DNA from: DATHTS01 sp965219305
GTDB lineage: Bacteria; Acidobacteriota; Blastocatellia; Pyrinomonadales; Pyrinomonadaceae
DNA length: 64,000 nt
Reading direction: 5' to 3'
Assembly (NCBI GenBank): GCA_965219305.1
Contig: OZ244725.1
Coordinates: 1,364,001 to 1,428,000, forward strand
In this document: positions 16,875 to 25,752 of the stretch, piece after piece
Layout: each line of letters starts with the position of its first letter
Position numbering within the stretch: position 1 is the stretch's first letter
Translations under genes and position numbers: made by a program
The notes under the pieces: model-generated
What the model saw: only the letters and a program-made list of their open reading frames with translations
Database searches by the model: none
Told to the model about the DNA's origin: nothing

Positions 16875-17636
16875 ATGTCAATAATTTTTTACATCGGTTT
16901 GATTTTGAGCGCGTTGATCGGTCTTTCACTCGGATTGATCGGCGGCGGCGGTTCGATCTTGACCGTGCCGATTCTGGTTTATTTTCTCGGCGTGCAGACG
17001 CGCGAGGCGGTCGGAATGTCGCTCGCGGTCGTCGGCGCGACGAGTATTTTCGGGGCGTTTCTGCATTACCGGAAAAACAACGTCAATTTTTCGAGCGGAA
17101 TGTTGTTCGGGATTTCGGGGATTTTCGGCGCATTTCTCGGTTCGCCGCTGACGCATCTTGTTTCGCCGACATTGCTGATGTTGATTTTCGCCGCGCTGAT
17201 GTTTGTCGTTGCAATTTCGATGTTGTGGCGCAGACGAAATGCGGAAGATGATACTATTCACGAAACAAACCGGACAAAAGCGATTCTGGCAGGTTTCGGA
17301 GTTGGAAGTCTAACAGGATTTCTCGGTGTCGGCGGCGGTTTTTTGATCGTTCCCGCGCTCGTGTTTTTCGGCGGTTTGCCGATGAAACAAGCGATCGGAA
17401 CTTCCCTTTCGGTAATTGCACTAAATTGCGCCGCCGGTATTTTGGGACATTTGAGTTACGGTTTATTCGATTTTAAAATAACTTTAATGGTCACGATTCT
17501 GGCGGTTTTCGGCGCGGTTTTCGGAACGCTTTTGTCGCAGAAAATTTCCGTTTCAAATCTACAAAAAAGTTTTGCAATTTTGGTTCTGGCGGTAGCGGTT
17601 TTTTTAACATATAAAAATTTATTTACCCGCAAATAA
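16875..17636 (+). CDS. Sulfite/sulfur-compound exporter, TauE/SafE family
   Basis: A 253-residue membrane protein with about eight hydrophobic helices. The two halves each carry a glycine-rich TauE motif: GLSLGLIGGGGSILTVPIL near 19-37 and SLTGFLGVGGGFLIVPALV near 145-165, the inverted-repeat hallmark of the family. In this operon it would export sulfite or thiosulfate-like products of persulfide oxidation. It begins 1 nt after the rhodanese stop. The last residues and the stop codon lie inside a palindromic repeat. Confidence 0.9.
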   Translation: MSIIFYIGLILSALIGLSLGLIGGGGSILTVPILVYFLGVQTREAVGMSLAVVGATSIFGAFLHYRKNNVNFSSGMLFGISGIFGAFLGSPLTHLVSPTLLMLIFAALMFVVAISMLWRRRNAEDDTIHETNRTKAILAGFGVGSLTGFLGVGGGFLIVPALVFFGGLPMKQAIGTSLSVIALNCAAGILGHLSYGLFDFKITLMVTILAVFGAVFGTLLSQKISVSNLQKSFAILVLAVAVFLTYKNLFTRK

Positions 17637-17709
17637 ACGCAAAATTACGCTAAAAAAAAGAAAAATTAAAGAATGAAATTTTCGCACCTTTTCGCACATT
17701 TCGCGGGCA
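17624..17709. repeat. Palindromic intergenic repeat (TGCCCRCGAA family, copy 3)
   Basis: The left end TACCCGCAAA (17624) and right end TTCGCGGGCA (17709) enclose partly complementary A/T-rich sequence. The left arm overlaps the stop codon of the TauE/SafE gene. It lies inside the sulfur operon, between genes on the same strand. Confidence 0.75.
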
Positions 17710-17736
17710 AAAAAAGTTTTAGGAGAATAACAAATT

Positions 17737-19104
17737 ATGAAATTCAAACAGTTTTATCTAGGTTGTCTGGCACACGCATCATATTATCTCGGCTCGGAAA
17801 ACGAAGCAGTAATTATTGATCCGCAACGCGATATTCAGCAATATTTAGACGAAGCAGAAGCAAACGGGCAAAAGATCAAATACGTGATCGAAACTCATTC
17901 GCACGCCGATTTTGTCTCCGGTCACAACGAACTCGCTGAAAAAACCGGCGCAGAAATTGTTTACGGCGAGCGTGCAAACACGAAATTTCCGACGCATAAA
18001 GTAAAAAACGGCGACGAATTAAATGTCGGAAAAATAAAACTGAAATTTCTCGAAACGCCCGGACATACGCCTGAAGGAATCACGATTTTGGCGAATTATG
18101 AAAATGAACCGACAAAAATGTTCACGGGCGACACGCTTTTTGTCGGCGATGTCGGTCGTCCCGATCTGATTGGCTCGAAAGGATTTACGGCGCAGGAAAT
18201 GGCGGCAATGCTTTTTGATTCCCTGCACGAAAAAATTCTGAATTTGCCCGACGAAACTGAAGTTTATCCGGCGCACGGCGCGGGAAGTTTGTGCGGAAAA
18301 TCACTCTCGAAGGAAACCTGGTCAACTTTGGGAAATCAACGGAAATTCAATTACGCGCTACAGCCGATGAGCAAGGAAGAATTTATCGAAAAAGTGACCG
18401 CTGATCAAACGGAAGTTCCCGCATATTTTCCAAAGTCCGCCGCAAAAAATCTCGAAGGTTCTTTATCTTTGGAAGATTTGCCGAAACCGAAAAAGTTCTC
18501 AACCGAAGAGATCAAAAACTTTAACGGCGTTATTTTGGATGTTCGAAAAAACACGAAATACGGCGCGGGACATATTCCGAACGCAATAAACATCGGACTC
18601 GGCGGTCAATTTGCAACTTGGGCGGGAACATTGATTCCAATCGGAACGCCGCTCGCGGTTTCGGCGGACATACAGGAACAAATTGACGAAGCCGTGATGC
18701 GTCTGGCTCGCGTCGGACACGAAACCGTTAAAGGTTACATTTTGTTGAAAGATTTTTCAGGCAAAGAGAAAATCATCAAGCAAATTTCGGTCGAAAAAGC
18801 TAAGAAAATTCTCTCGGACGAAATACAATTTGTTGACGTGCGGCGCGTTGCCGAACACGCGAAAGGACACGCACCGAACACGATAAATTTGCCGCTCGAT
18901 AAATTGTCAAATGAAATTGATAGACTAAATCCACAGAAAGTTACGTATGTTATTTGCCAGAGCGGTTATCGTTCGAGTTTGGGATCGAGTATTTTAGAAA
19001 ATGCCGGATTTGAGAAAATTTATAACGTCGAAGGCGGCACACAAGCGTGGATTGATGCCGGATTTGATACAGAAGTTTCGGAAACCGCCTGCGCCAATAA
19101 ATAG
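17737..19104 (+). CDS. Persulfide dioxygenase-type MBL-fold hydrolase with two rhodanese domains
   Basis: A 455-residue protein. The N-terminal metallo-beta-lactamase domain (about 1-240) has THSHADFVSGH, PGHTPEG, GDTLFVGDVGRPDL and YPAHGAGSLCG, the ETHE1/Blh pattern with a mononuclear iron that oxidises glutathione or cysteine persulfide to sulfite. Rhodanese domain 1 (about 260-350) has no Cys at the active site (AVSAD) and is probably inactive. Domain 2 (about 355-450) is active, with Cys407 in CQSGYRSS. AGGAG lies upstream. The likely flow is persulfide to sulfite, then export by the TauE protein. Confidence 0.92.
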   Translation: MKFKQFYLGCLAHASYYLGSENEAVIIDPQRDIQQYLDEAEANGQKIKYVIETHSHADFVSGHNELAEKTGAEIVYGERANTKFPTHKVKNGDELNVGKIKLKFLETPGHTPEGITILANYENEPTKMFTGDTLFVGDVGRPDLIGSKGFTAQEMAAMLFDSLHEKILNLPDETEVYPAHGAGSLCGKSLSKETWSTLGNQRKFNYALQPMSKEEFIEKVTADQTEVPAYFPKSAAKNLEGSLSLEDLPKPKKFSTEEIKNFNGVILDVRKNTKYGAGHIPNAINIGLGGQFATWAGTLIPIGTPLAVSADIQEQIDEAVMRLARVGHETVKGYILLKDFSGKEKIIKQISVEKAKKILSDEIQFVDVRRVAEHAKGHAPNTINLPLDKLSNEIDRLNPQKVTYVICQSGYRSSLGSSILENAGFEKIYNVEGGTQAWIDAGFDTEVSETACANK

Positions 19105-19224
19105 TTTATATTTTTTTGTTACCAAAAAATTTCAAACTGATTTTGAAACGCGAATTCGCGTTCGCCAAAATCGTGAATAAAAATGTTCATCTCTTTTTTC
19201 CATTTCATAATTAACTAAAATTTA

Positions 19225-19866
19225 TCAAAGCGGATTTTCCTTTTTTTGTAGATAAAAATGCCACAAAAGCCGCGCCGCGACCGAACGCAGAGGTTTCCAT
19301 TTCTCGGCAATTGTTTGAAATTCATCAGAATTCGGGCGAAGTTCGGATTTTGCAAGTTTTTGCCACGCAATGTGTAAAGCGAGATCGCCTTTCGGCATAA
19401 CGTCGGCGCGCGACATCGCCATTAAAAGATAAATGCCCGCCGTCCAGGTTCCGATTCCTTTTATTTTTATAAGCTCAGTTTTCACATCTTCGTCGGAAAG
19501 ATTTCGCAAATTTTGCAAGTTCAAATTTCCGCTCAAAACTGCTTTTGCCAATTCTCTAACATAAACGGTTTTTTGTCGGCTGAAATAAGCGTCTTTCAAT
19601 TCTTCGTCGGAAAGTTTTAAAACATTTTCGGGCGTAATTTCGCCGATCTTTTCCTGTAGTTTATTAAATGCCGAAAGTGCCGATGCGAGAGAAACCTGTT
19701 GTTCCAAAATAATATGAACGAGCGTCGAAAAACCTTCGTCGCGTTTCCAAAGCGGCGGCGTTCCGTAATTTTCGTAAATAAATGAGAGATCGGAATCTTT
19801 TTCGGCGAGCATTTGACACGCAGAAGCGAGATTTCTCTGATTTATAATTTTGATTTGTTTACTCAT
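19225..19866 (-). CDS. DNA-3-methyladenine glycosylase II-like (HhH-GPD family)
   Basis: 213 residues from the ATG at 19866 (an upstream TTG at 19893 has no ribosome site). A helix-hairpin-helix (LIKIKGIGTWTAGIYLLM) is followed by the catalytic Asp in MPKGDLALHIAW, and the C-terminus GKW/PLRSVAARLLWHFY is typical of AlkA-type glycosylases that remove alkylated bases. It lacks the C-terminal iron-sulfur cluster of Nth/MutY. It is a solitary gene, with no methyltransferase partner. Confidence 0.88.
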   Translation of the reverse strand: MSKQIKIINQRNLASACQMLAEKDSDLSFIYENYGTPPLWKRDEGFSTLVHIILEQQVSLASALSAFNKLQEKIGEITPENVLKLSDEELKDAYFSRQKTVYVRELAKAVLSGNLNLQNLRNLSDEDVKTELIKIKGIGTWTAGIYLLMAMSRADVMPKGDLALHIAWQKLAKSELRPNSDEFQTIAEKWKPLRSVAARLLWHFYLQKKENPL

Positions 19867-19922
19867 TGAAGCGGTAAATTTAGAATAACTCAATTTTTTC
19901 GTTTATCGAAATCAAAGAAAAT

Positions 19923-20015
19923 TGCCCGCCAATTATGCGAAAAAGCGCGAATAAAAGAAAATAATTCTTTACTTTTTCTCTTTTATTCGCGCTTTTTCGC
20001 GCTTTTTCGCGGGCA
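19923..20015. repeat. Palindromic intergenic repeat (TGCCCRCGAA family, copy 4)
   Basis: TGCCCGCCAA at the left and TTCGCGGGCA at the right enclose long complementary arms rich in GCGAAAAAGCGCGAATAAAAG and its complement. The right half contains a direct duplication of GCGCTTTTTC. It lies between two minus-strand genes. Confidence 0.8.
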
Positions 20016-20036
20016 AATAATTCTTCAAAACGCAGA

Positions 20037-20618
20037 TTAATCGAACTTAACCTGCGCGTAAATCTCCGCCAAAGATGCGCGGCAATTTATTGATTCTAAA
20101 ATTACCGTATCTTCACGGCGATTGTAAATTTTGTAAACCCATTGATTCGTGCCTTGATTCGCGTAATGTTCGACGCGCATTCCGTCTTCTTTGACCAAAA
20201 CCATATCGCGCACGCTCGGCATCGCCAGATAATAATCGAGTTTTTCGGTTTTATCGAAACAAAGCGTTTCGGGCGTGAAAATTTCGACGATCAACGTCGG
20301 ATTTAAAAGCAGATCCGTTTGATCTTTATCAAACGTCGGTTCGTCTTTAACTGCCAAAACATCGGGATAAGATGATTTCTTATCCGACATTCGCACGCGC
20401 ATTCCGCCGGCATAAATCTCGCATTTATGTCCGCGCAGACGACTGCCGACAGCAATCGTCAAATTACTGCTGATCAAACCGTGCCGACGGCTGACTCCCT
20501 GTGTTTCCTGCATTTTCCCATCGGAAAATCCGTGTTTTCCGTTTTTGTGATTTTCGACAAACGGACGGGGTTTCGATGTCGTAAAAACATCGTTTTGCGA
20601 AATAACTCTATCGCTCAT
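20037..20618 (-). CDS. Uma2 family endonuclease (PD-(D/E)XK, DUF820)
   Basis: A 193-residue protein of the Uma2/DUF820 restriction-like fold. Catalytic-core features are YPDVLAV (Asp), NPTLIVEIFTPET (Glu) and DKTEKLDYYLAMPSVRDMVLV. AAGGAG lies upstream of the ATG. These proteins are common in multicellular or soil bacteria and often mobile, but their role is not settled. There is no neighbouring transposase or methylase. Confidence 0.85.
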   Translation of the reverse strand: MSDRVISQNDVFTTSKPRPFVENHKNGKHGFSDGKMQETQGVSRRHGLISSNLTIAVGSRLRGHKCEIYAGGMRVRMSDKKSSYPDVLAVKDEPTFDKDQTDLLLNPTLIVEIFTPETLCFDKTEKLDYYLAMPSVRDMVLVKEDGMRVEHYANQGTNQWVYKIYNRREDTVILESINCRASLAEIYAQVKFD

Positions 20619-20731
20619 AAATAATATCTCCTTTTCCTTGTAACTTAATTGTCTTGTAAACTGGGGAAAGTTTTATTGCCTTGACTTTTAATTATAAACA
20701 ATCTTGGCAATTTTTTAAACTACTTTATTTT

Positions 20732-21763
20732 ATGAAATTATCCGAACTTGCAAAATTAACAGATGCAAAAATCGAATTTGGGGAAGAGAGCCTCGAAATC
20801 GAAAGCGCGGCTGGTCTGGATTTAGCCGAAAAAGGACAAATCACATTTCTGGCAAACCCGAAATATACGCCGCAAATCAATAAAACCAAAGCAAGCGCGA
20901 TCTTTTTAAACGAAACCGCTGAGATAAGACGAAAAGATATTGCAATTTTGCGGACGAAAGACGCATATTTATCTTATACGAAAGCATTACGCTTTTTTTT
21001 TCCCGACCGAAAATTTGAAGCGTCAATTCATCAATCGGCGTTTATTGACGAATCCGCCGAAGTCGCCGACGATGTTTCGATTGATGCTTTTGTTTCAGTC
21101 GGGAAAAATTGCGTCATCGAATCGGGCGTGAAGATTTTTCCGAACGCGACGATTTACGACGGCGCAAAGGTCGGTAAAAATTCCGTGATTCATTCCGGCG
21201 TTGCCGTCCGCGAAAATTGTGAGATTGGCGATAACTGCATTATTCACAACAATTCAACAATCGGTTCGGACGGTTTCGGTTACGCGAAAACTGAAGAAAA
21301 AAGCTGGCTAAAAATTCCGCAAATCGGGCGCGTCGTTTTAGAAGATAATGTCGAGATCGGCGCAAACACGGCGATTGACTGCGCTTCTGTCGGCGAGACA
21401 CGAATCAAACGCGGCGCGAAAATTGACAATCTCGTGCAGATCGGACATTCCTGCACGATCGAAGAAGACGCACTCATCTGTTCGCAAACCGGACTCGCTG
21501 GAAGTTCCGTAATCGGAAAACGTGTAATTTTAGCCGGACAAGTCGGAATCGCCGGACATTTAAAAGTCGGCGACGACGCGGTTATAACGGCAAAATCCGC
21601 AACATCGCACGATGTCGAAAACGGCAAAATAATTTCGGGAATTCCGGGCTTTGAAAATCGCGACTGGCTGCGCTCAACCGCCGCATTTCGGCGTTTGGGC
21701 GAAATGTCGAAAACGGTGAAAAATTTAGAGAAAAGAATTAAGGAATTGGAAGGAAAAGAATAA
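20732..21763 (+). CDS. lpxD: UDP-3-O-(3-hydroxyacyl)glucosamine N-acyltransferase
   Basis: 343 residues from the ATG at 20732 (a TTG 51 nt upstream is less likely). The N-terminal uridine-binding domain (about 1-100) is followed by left-handed beta-helix hexapeptide repeats (ADDVSIDAFVSVGKNCVIESG... to about 320) and a C-terminal helix. The catalytic His lies in the NLVQIGHSC stretch (about residue 240). It adds the N-linked acyl chain in lipid A synthesis, which shows an LPS-bearing outer membrane. Other lpx genes are not adjacent. Confidence 0.95.
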   Translation: MKLSELAKLTDAKIEFGEESLEIESAAGLDLAEKGQITFLANPKYTPQINKTKASAIFLNETAEIRRKDIAILRTKDAYLSYTKALRFFFPDRKFEASIHQSAFIDESAEVADDVSIDAFVSVGKNCVIESGVKIFPNATIYDGAKVGKNSVIHSGVAVRENCEIGDNCIIHNNSTIGSDGFGYAKTEEKSWLKIPQIGRVVLEDNVEIGANTAIDCASVGETRIKRGAKIDNLVQIGHSCTIEEDALICSQTGLAGSSVIGKRVILAGQVGIAGHLKVGDDAVITAKSATSHDVENGKIISGIPGFENRDWLRSTAAFRRLGEMSKTVKNLEKRIKELEGKE

Positions 21764-21770
21764 AGAATTT

Positions 21771-21844
21771 TGCTCACGAAACACACGAAAGAGACGAAAG
21801 TTGAAAAATATTTTTTTTTGTATTTTTCGTGTGTTTCGCGGGCA
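21771..21844. repeat. Palindromic intergenic repeat (TGCCCRCGAA family, copy 5)
   Basis: TGCTCACGAAACACACGAAA at the left pairs with TTTCGTGTGTTTCGCGGGCA at the right around an A/T-rich loop. It fills the gap between the convergent lpxD and dnaN genes and could work as a bidirectional terminator. Confidence 0.85.
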
Positions 21845-21853
21845 ATAAAATTA

Positions 21854-23041
21854 TCAGATACGCAGCGGCATTACGACATATTTATAGTCGTAACCCGTAT
21901 CGCCTTCGATTCCCAACTGCGTTTGTGCGTTTCCGTCTTTAAATTCAAAACGGATTCGATTCGCACTGTTTGTTTCTTTAACGCGAACGGTTTCGCCGTC
22001 GGTTTCTTTTTCGGTTTCGGTGCTTGCCGTCTCCGTTTCGCCCGCGCTGACGACATTTAGAAATTCTTGTAAATACTGCGAGTTAAAGCCGATGCTGATT
22101 TCTTCGCCGTTATACTCCGCCGTAATGTTTTCGTGTCCTTCGCCTTCTTCGGAGCTTTGCGCACCGATTTCGATCTCGCCGGGTTTGATCGTCATACGCA
22201 CTGATTTTGTGCGTTCGTCCGCCATCAGAGCGACGCGGCGCAGTGCGTTTTTCATTTTGTCGGTTTCGAAAATCACGACTTTATCGTTATCTTTCGGCAA
22301 AACCATCTCGTAATTCGGAAAAGTTCCGGTTAATTTTCTGGTAATCAACAATCTGCCGCCGACTTCAAAATAGATGTGGTTCGCGTCTTCGCCGAAGCTG
22401 ATGTCGCCGCTCGCGTCTTTGGCGATCTTGACGAGTTCCATCAAAGCCTTTTTCGGAATCAGCGCGTCGAGCGGTTCTTCGGAAGTATTGTCGAGTTTGC
22501 GTTCGATGAACGCGAGGCGATGTCCGTCGGTCGTAACCATTTTTGCCGTGCCGTTTTCGATGACGAATTTCGCGCCGCTTAATGTGAAACGCGATTGTTC
22601 GTTAGTGATCGCAAACGCCGTGTGGTTGACGAAATAATTAAAAATTCCCGCCGGAAGACTGCGCGGAACGCTTTTGAATTCCGGTACTTCGGGAAACTGA
22701 TCTTTTGAAACGCCGGCGAGTTTATATTTCGCTTTGCCGCACGACATATTGACCCATTCGTTTTCCGCTTTTGAAAAACTGATGTCCGCGTCGGGCAAAA
22801 GCCGCACGAGATCGAAAAGTTTCCGCGCCTGAATACACATCGTTCCGGCTTCTTTAATGTTTGCCGGAGCTTCACAGCGAATCGTTACATCTAAATCTGT
22901 TCCGAGAATTCGAATCGAATTTTCGCCGACCGATTCGATCAAAATATTCGACAAAACCGGAATCGTTGATTTTTTCTCGACAATTCCGTTGACGAATCCC
23001 AATTCGTCTCTTAAAACGCTTTGTTTAATAGTAAATTCCAT
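21854..23041 (-). CDS. dnaN: DNA polymerase III beta subunit (sliding clamp)
   Basis: A 395-residue ring-forming clamp that tethers the replicative polymerase. The three clamp domains are recognisable (MEFTIKQSVL..., GVSKDQFPEVPE, KLTGTFPNYEMVLPK) and the protein ends VVMPLRI, the usual MPMR(L) tail that interacts with partners. A Glu/Thr-rich insert (about 338-362) in the third domain makes it slightly longer than the norm of about 370. It is not beside dnaA or recF, so it is separated from the usual origin cluster. Confidence 0.95.
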   Translation of the reverse strand: MEFTIKQSVLRDELGFVNGIVEKKSTIPVLSNILIESVGENSIRILGTDLDVTIRCEAPANIKEAGTMCIQARKLFDLVRLLPDADISFSKAENEWVNMSCGKAKYKLAGVSKDQFPEVPEFKSVPRSLPAGIFNYFVNHTAFAITNEQSRFTLSGAKFVIENGTAKMVTTDGHRLAFIERKLDNTSEEPLDALIPKKALMELVKIAKDASGDISFGEDANHIYFEVGGRLLITRKLTGTFPNYEMVLPKDNDKVVIFETDKMKNALRRVALMADERTKSVRMTIKPGEIEIGAQSSEEGEGHENITAEYNGEEISIGFNSQYLQEFLNVVSAGETETASTETEKETDGETVRVKETNSANRIRFEFKDGNAQTQLGIEGDTGYDYKYVVMPLRI

Positions 23042-23074
23042 ATTATTGCTTTCCTTTTTTATAATACTTTTATT

Positions 23075-24163
23075 CTAGCCGTTTTTCCGCATAAATTCAT
23101 CCATAAAACCGACTAAATCTACAACGCCTTGTTTCGGAAAAGCGTTGTAGATCGAAGCGCGAAGTCCGCCGACCGAGCGATGACCTTTTAAACCGTCGAA
23201 ATTGTTCGCCGTCGCTTCCGCCGCAAATTGTTTTTCGAGTTCTTCATTCGGCAGACGAAACGTGACGTTCATCAGCGAACGCGCATTTTTTGCGGCGTGT
23301 CCTTTGTAAAAACCGTCGCTCGAATCAATCGCGTCATACAAAATTTTCGCTTTCTCTTCGTTTTGCTTTTGCATTTCAGTCAAACCGCCTTTTTCCTTGA
23401 GCCATTCGCCGACGAGATTTATCAGGTAAATTCCCCAAGTGTTCGGCGTATTGAGCATCGAATCTTTTTCCGCAAGCAGACGATAATCAAGCATCAAATG
23501 TTGATTTTCCGGCACTTTTCCGATTAAATCATCACGAATAATCACTAAAGTTACGCCCGAAGGTCCGATGTTTTTCTGCGCTCCGCAATAAATCAAAGCA
23601 TATTTTTCGATGTCAATCGGTTTCGATAAAATGTTCGACGACATATCGCAAACGACCGGAATTCCGCCGCCGTCGAGATCATATTTGAATTCCACGCCTT
23701 CGATAGTTTCGTTTGACGTGTAATGAATGTATTCGGCGTTTTCGCTGAAATTTAATTCTTCCTGCGACGGAAACGATTTAAAACCTTCGTCGGCAGTCGA
23801 AAAAATCGTCTCGGCGTTTCCGCACCGTTTCGCTTCTTTGATCGCTTTTTTGCCCCAAGTTCCGGTAATTATATAATCGGCAGTCTGATCTTTGCCGAGA
23901 AAATTCATCGGAATCATCGAAAACTGTAAACTCGCGCCGCCTTGCAAGAACAAAATTTTGTAATTGTCGGGAATTCCCAACAATTCTTTCAAATTCGCTT
24001 TTGCAGATTCCAAGATCGCATCGAAATTTTTTGAACGATGGCTGATTTCCATCACGCTCATTCCGATGCCGTCGAGCGATAACAATTCACTCTGCGCCTT
24101 TTCCAAAACCGGAAGCGGCAATGTCGCCGGTCCCGCACTAAAATTATAAATTCTTTCGGTCAT
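23075..24163 (-). CDS. serC: Phosphoserine aminotransferase
   Basis: 362 residues from the ATG at 24163, preferred over a TTG at 24175 because GAGGA lies 6 nt upstream of it. It opens with YNFSAGPATLP, the SerC hallmark, followed by GMSVMEISHRS. The PLP lysine is in IYCGAQKNIGPSGV. It converts 3-phosphohydroxypyruvate to phosphoserine using glutamate (and acts in PLP synthesis). It is 33 bp upstream of dnaN on the same strand. serA is not in the window. Confidence 0.95.
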   Translation of the reverse strand: MTERIYNFSAGPATLPLPVLEKAQSELLSLDGIGMSVMEISHRSKNFDAILESAKANLKELLGIPDNYKILFLQGGASLQFSMIPMNFLGKDQTADYIITGTWGKKAIKEAKRCGNAETIFSTADEGFKSFPSQEELNFSENAEYIHYTSNETIEGVEFKYDLDGGGIPVVCDMSSNILSKPIDIEKYALIYCGAQKNIGPSGVTLVIIRDDLIGKVPENQHLMLDYRLLAEKDSMLNTPNTWGIYLINLVGEWLKEKGGLTEMQKQNEEKAKILYDAIDSSDGFYKGHAAKNARSLMNVTFRLPNEELEKQFAAEATANNFDGLKGHRSVGGLRASIYNAFPKQGVVDLVGFMDEFMRKNG

Positions 24164-24385
24164 TAAAATCCTCAAATAAAAGTAATAAAATAATTCACAA
24201 GAATATCACGCTTTTTTGCGGCTTGCATTTCTTCGATAAAAAAAATTGAAATTGTATTTATGGACTTCAAAAAAACGACATATATGCGCTAGAATCTGAA
24301 ATCAAGTAACAACCGAATTAAAATTTTCTACATCTTAATCGGCGGTTTGATAATATAACAATTAACACAATTTTGGAGGATGATA

Positions 24386-25684
24386 ATGTTACATAAAAAT
24401 TATTTTATATTCGTTTTAATGATTGCCGCAATTTTAGTCGGCAATGCGGCGGTCTTCGCCCAAAGCGCAACTATTTCCGGGCGGGTTCAAATGACTGACG
24501 ATAAAGGAACTAAAACTCCGATACCGAATGTTCTTATTGAGGCTTATCGCACGGATACTAAAGCAGTAAAACCCGTTTCAGCGAAATCGGATGAAAAAGG
24601 TGATTTTAAGATAGAAAATCTGCCTGCTGGAAAAATTTTTGCTTTAGCAGTCAGCGGTCAGGGCATCGAAGCATCAGTTTTAACCGATGTTAAATCCGAT
24701 GTTAAATCCGATGCCCCAAGTCTTGCCGTTCTTGTAAAGTCCGGCAATGGTAATCAACCTGGTGCAGATCAGGTTTATCAATCACTTTTGGCAGCAGGCA
24801 AATTGCAAATTTCCGCTGAAGAAAAAGCTGAAGAGGAAAAAGCACGGAAGGAATTAGAATCCCAAAATGCTAAATCCGCAAACGTCAATACCATTATTAA
24901 AAGTGCTATTGAACAAGGAAATAAGGCGTTTAACGACAAGAATTATGATTTGGCAATTACAAAATATGAAGAAGGGTATCAAGCTGATCCGGCATATTTG
25001 GGAAGTGCGCCGACATTTTTAAGCAATAAAGGATCGGCTTTACAGAAACGTGGACTTGATTACCATAACAAAAGCGTCAACTCAGGTGATGACAAAGAAG
25101 CCAAACTTGCAAATTATAATAAATCAAAAAAGGATTTTAGTGATGGATTAGATGCATATTATGCAGCCTGGATGATTCTAAAGAAGGCTACAGACGCGGA
25201 AAAAAGTTCCACACAAGGTTTTCAAGATAATAAAATGAGAATTTTGTCGGGCGCATATAATATTTTAGATGTTTCAATTAAAACCGAAAAGGTTGATCCT
25301 GAAAAGATTGATAAAGCTAAGGAATTAATTGAAGGATATGTAAATTTCGAATCTGACAAAACGAAAAAAGCTGATGCACAGACAATTTTGGGTAATTATT
25401 ATCGTTTTGCGGGTGATTTCGACTCGGCAATTGCTGAATTCCGTAATGTTTTATCTGGCTCTCCTAAAGAACCTGGAGCATTATTCGGTTTGGGACTTAG
25501 TCTCATCGTTACCGGATATAACGACGATGGCAGTATAAAAAAACCTGTAATTCAAGAAGGTGTTAATGTACTCAAGCGTTTCAAAGATGTTGCTTCGCCT
25601 GATACTTTCAAGAGAGAAATAGCGGATGCCGAAAGCACTCTTAACGACCAAAAAGTTGCTAATAATATAACTCCTAAAAACTAA
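24386..25684 (+). CDS. Exported protein: carboxypeptidase-regulatory-like domain plus TPR repeats
   Basis: 432 residues from the ATG at 24386; GGAGG lies 6 nt upstream and overlaps the earlier ATG at 24380. A signal peptide (about 1-25, ending VFAQ) leads into a CarboxypepD_reg-like beta domain (about 26-105: ISGRVQM...PNVLIEAYRTDTK). A Lys/Glu-rich coil follows, then TPR units (EQGNKAFNDKNYDLAITKYEEGYQ, ILGNYYRFAGDFDSAIAEFRNVL). It is likely periplasmic or secreted, as a scaffold. A strong terminator follows. The sequence has noticeably fewer G/C-ending codons than its neighbours. Confidence 0.8.
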   Translation: MLHKNYFIFVLMIAAILVGNAAVFAQSATISGRVQMTDDKGTKTPIPNVLIEAYRTDTKAVKPVSAKSDEKGDFKIENLPAGKIFALAVSGQGIEASVLTDVKSDVKSDAPSLAVLVKSGNGNQPGADQVYQSLLAAGKLQISAEEKAEEEKARKELESQNAKSANVNTIIKSAIEQGNKAFNDKNYDLAITKYEEGYQADPAYLGSAPTFLSNKGSALQKRGLDYHNKSVNSGDDKEAKLANYNKSKKDFSDGLDAYYAAWMILKKATDAEKSSTQGFQDNKMRILSGAYNILDVSIKTEKVDPEKIDKAKELIEGYVNFESDKTKKADAQTILGNYYRFAGDFDSAIAEFRNVLSGSPKEPGALFGLGLSLIVTGYNDDGSIKKPVIQEGVNVLKRFKDVASPDTFKREIADAESTLNDQKVANNITPKN

Positions 25685-25701
25685 GCAACCAAGGAAACTT
25701 T

Positions 25702-25747
25702 AAAATGAGAAAAGGCTTGATGAAACTTTCAAGCCTTTTCTCATTTT
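25702..25747. terminator. Strong bidirectional intrinsic terminator
   Basis: A near-perfect 19-bp stem (AAAATGAGAAAAGGCTTGA with its complement) around a short loop, with A-run and T-run on either side. It lies between the convergent TPR gene and ttcA and can stop transcription from both. Confidence 0.9.
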
Positions 25748-25752
25748 AAAAT

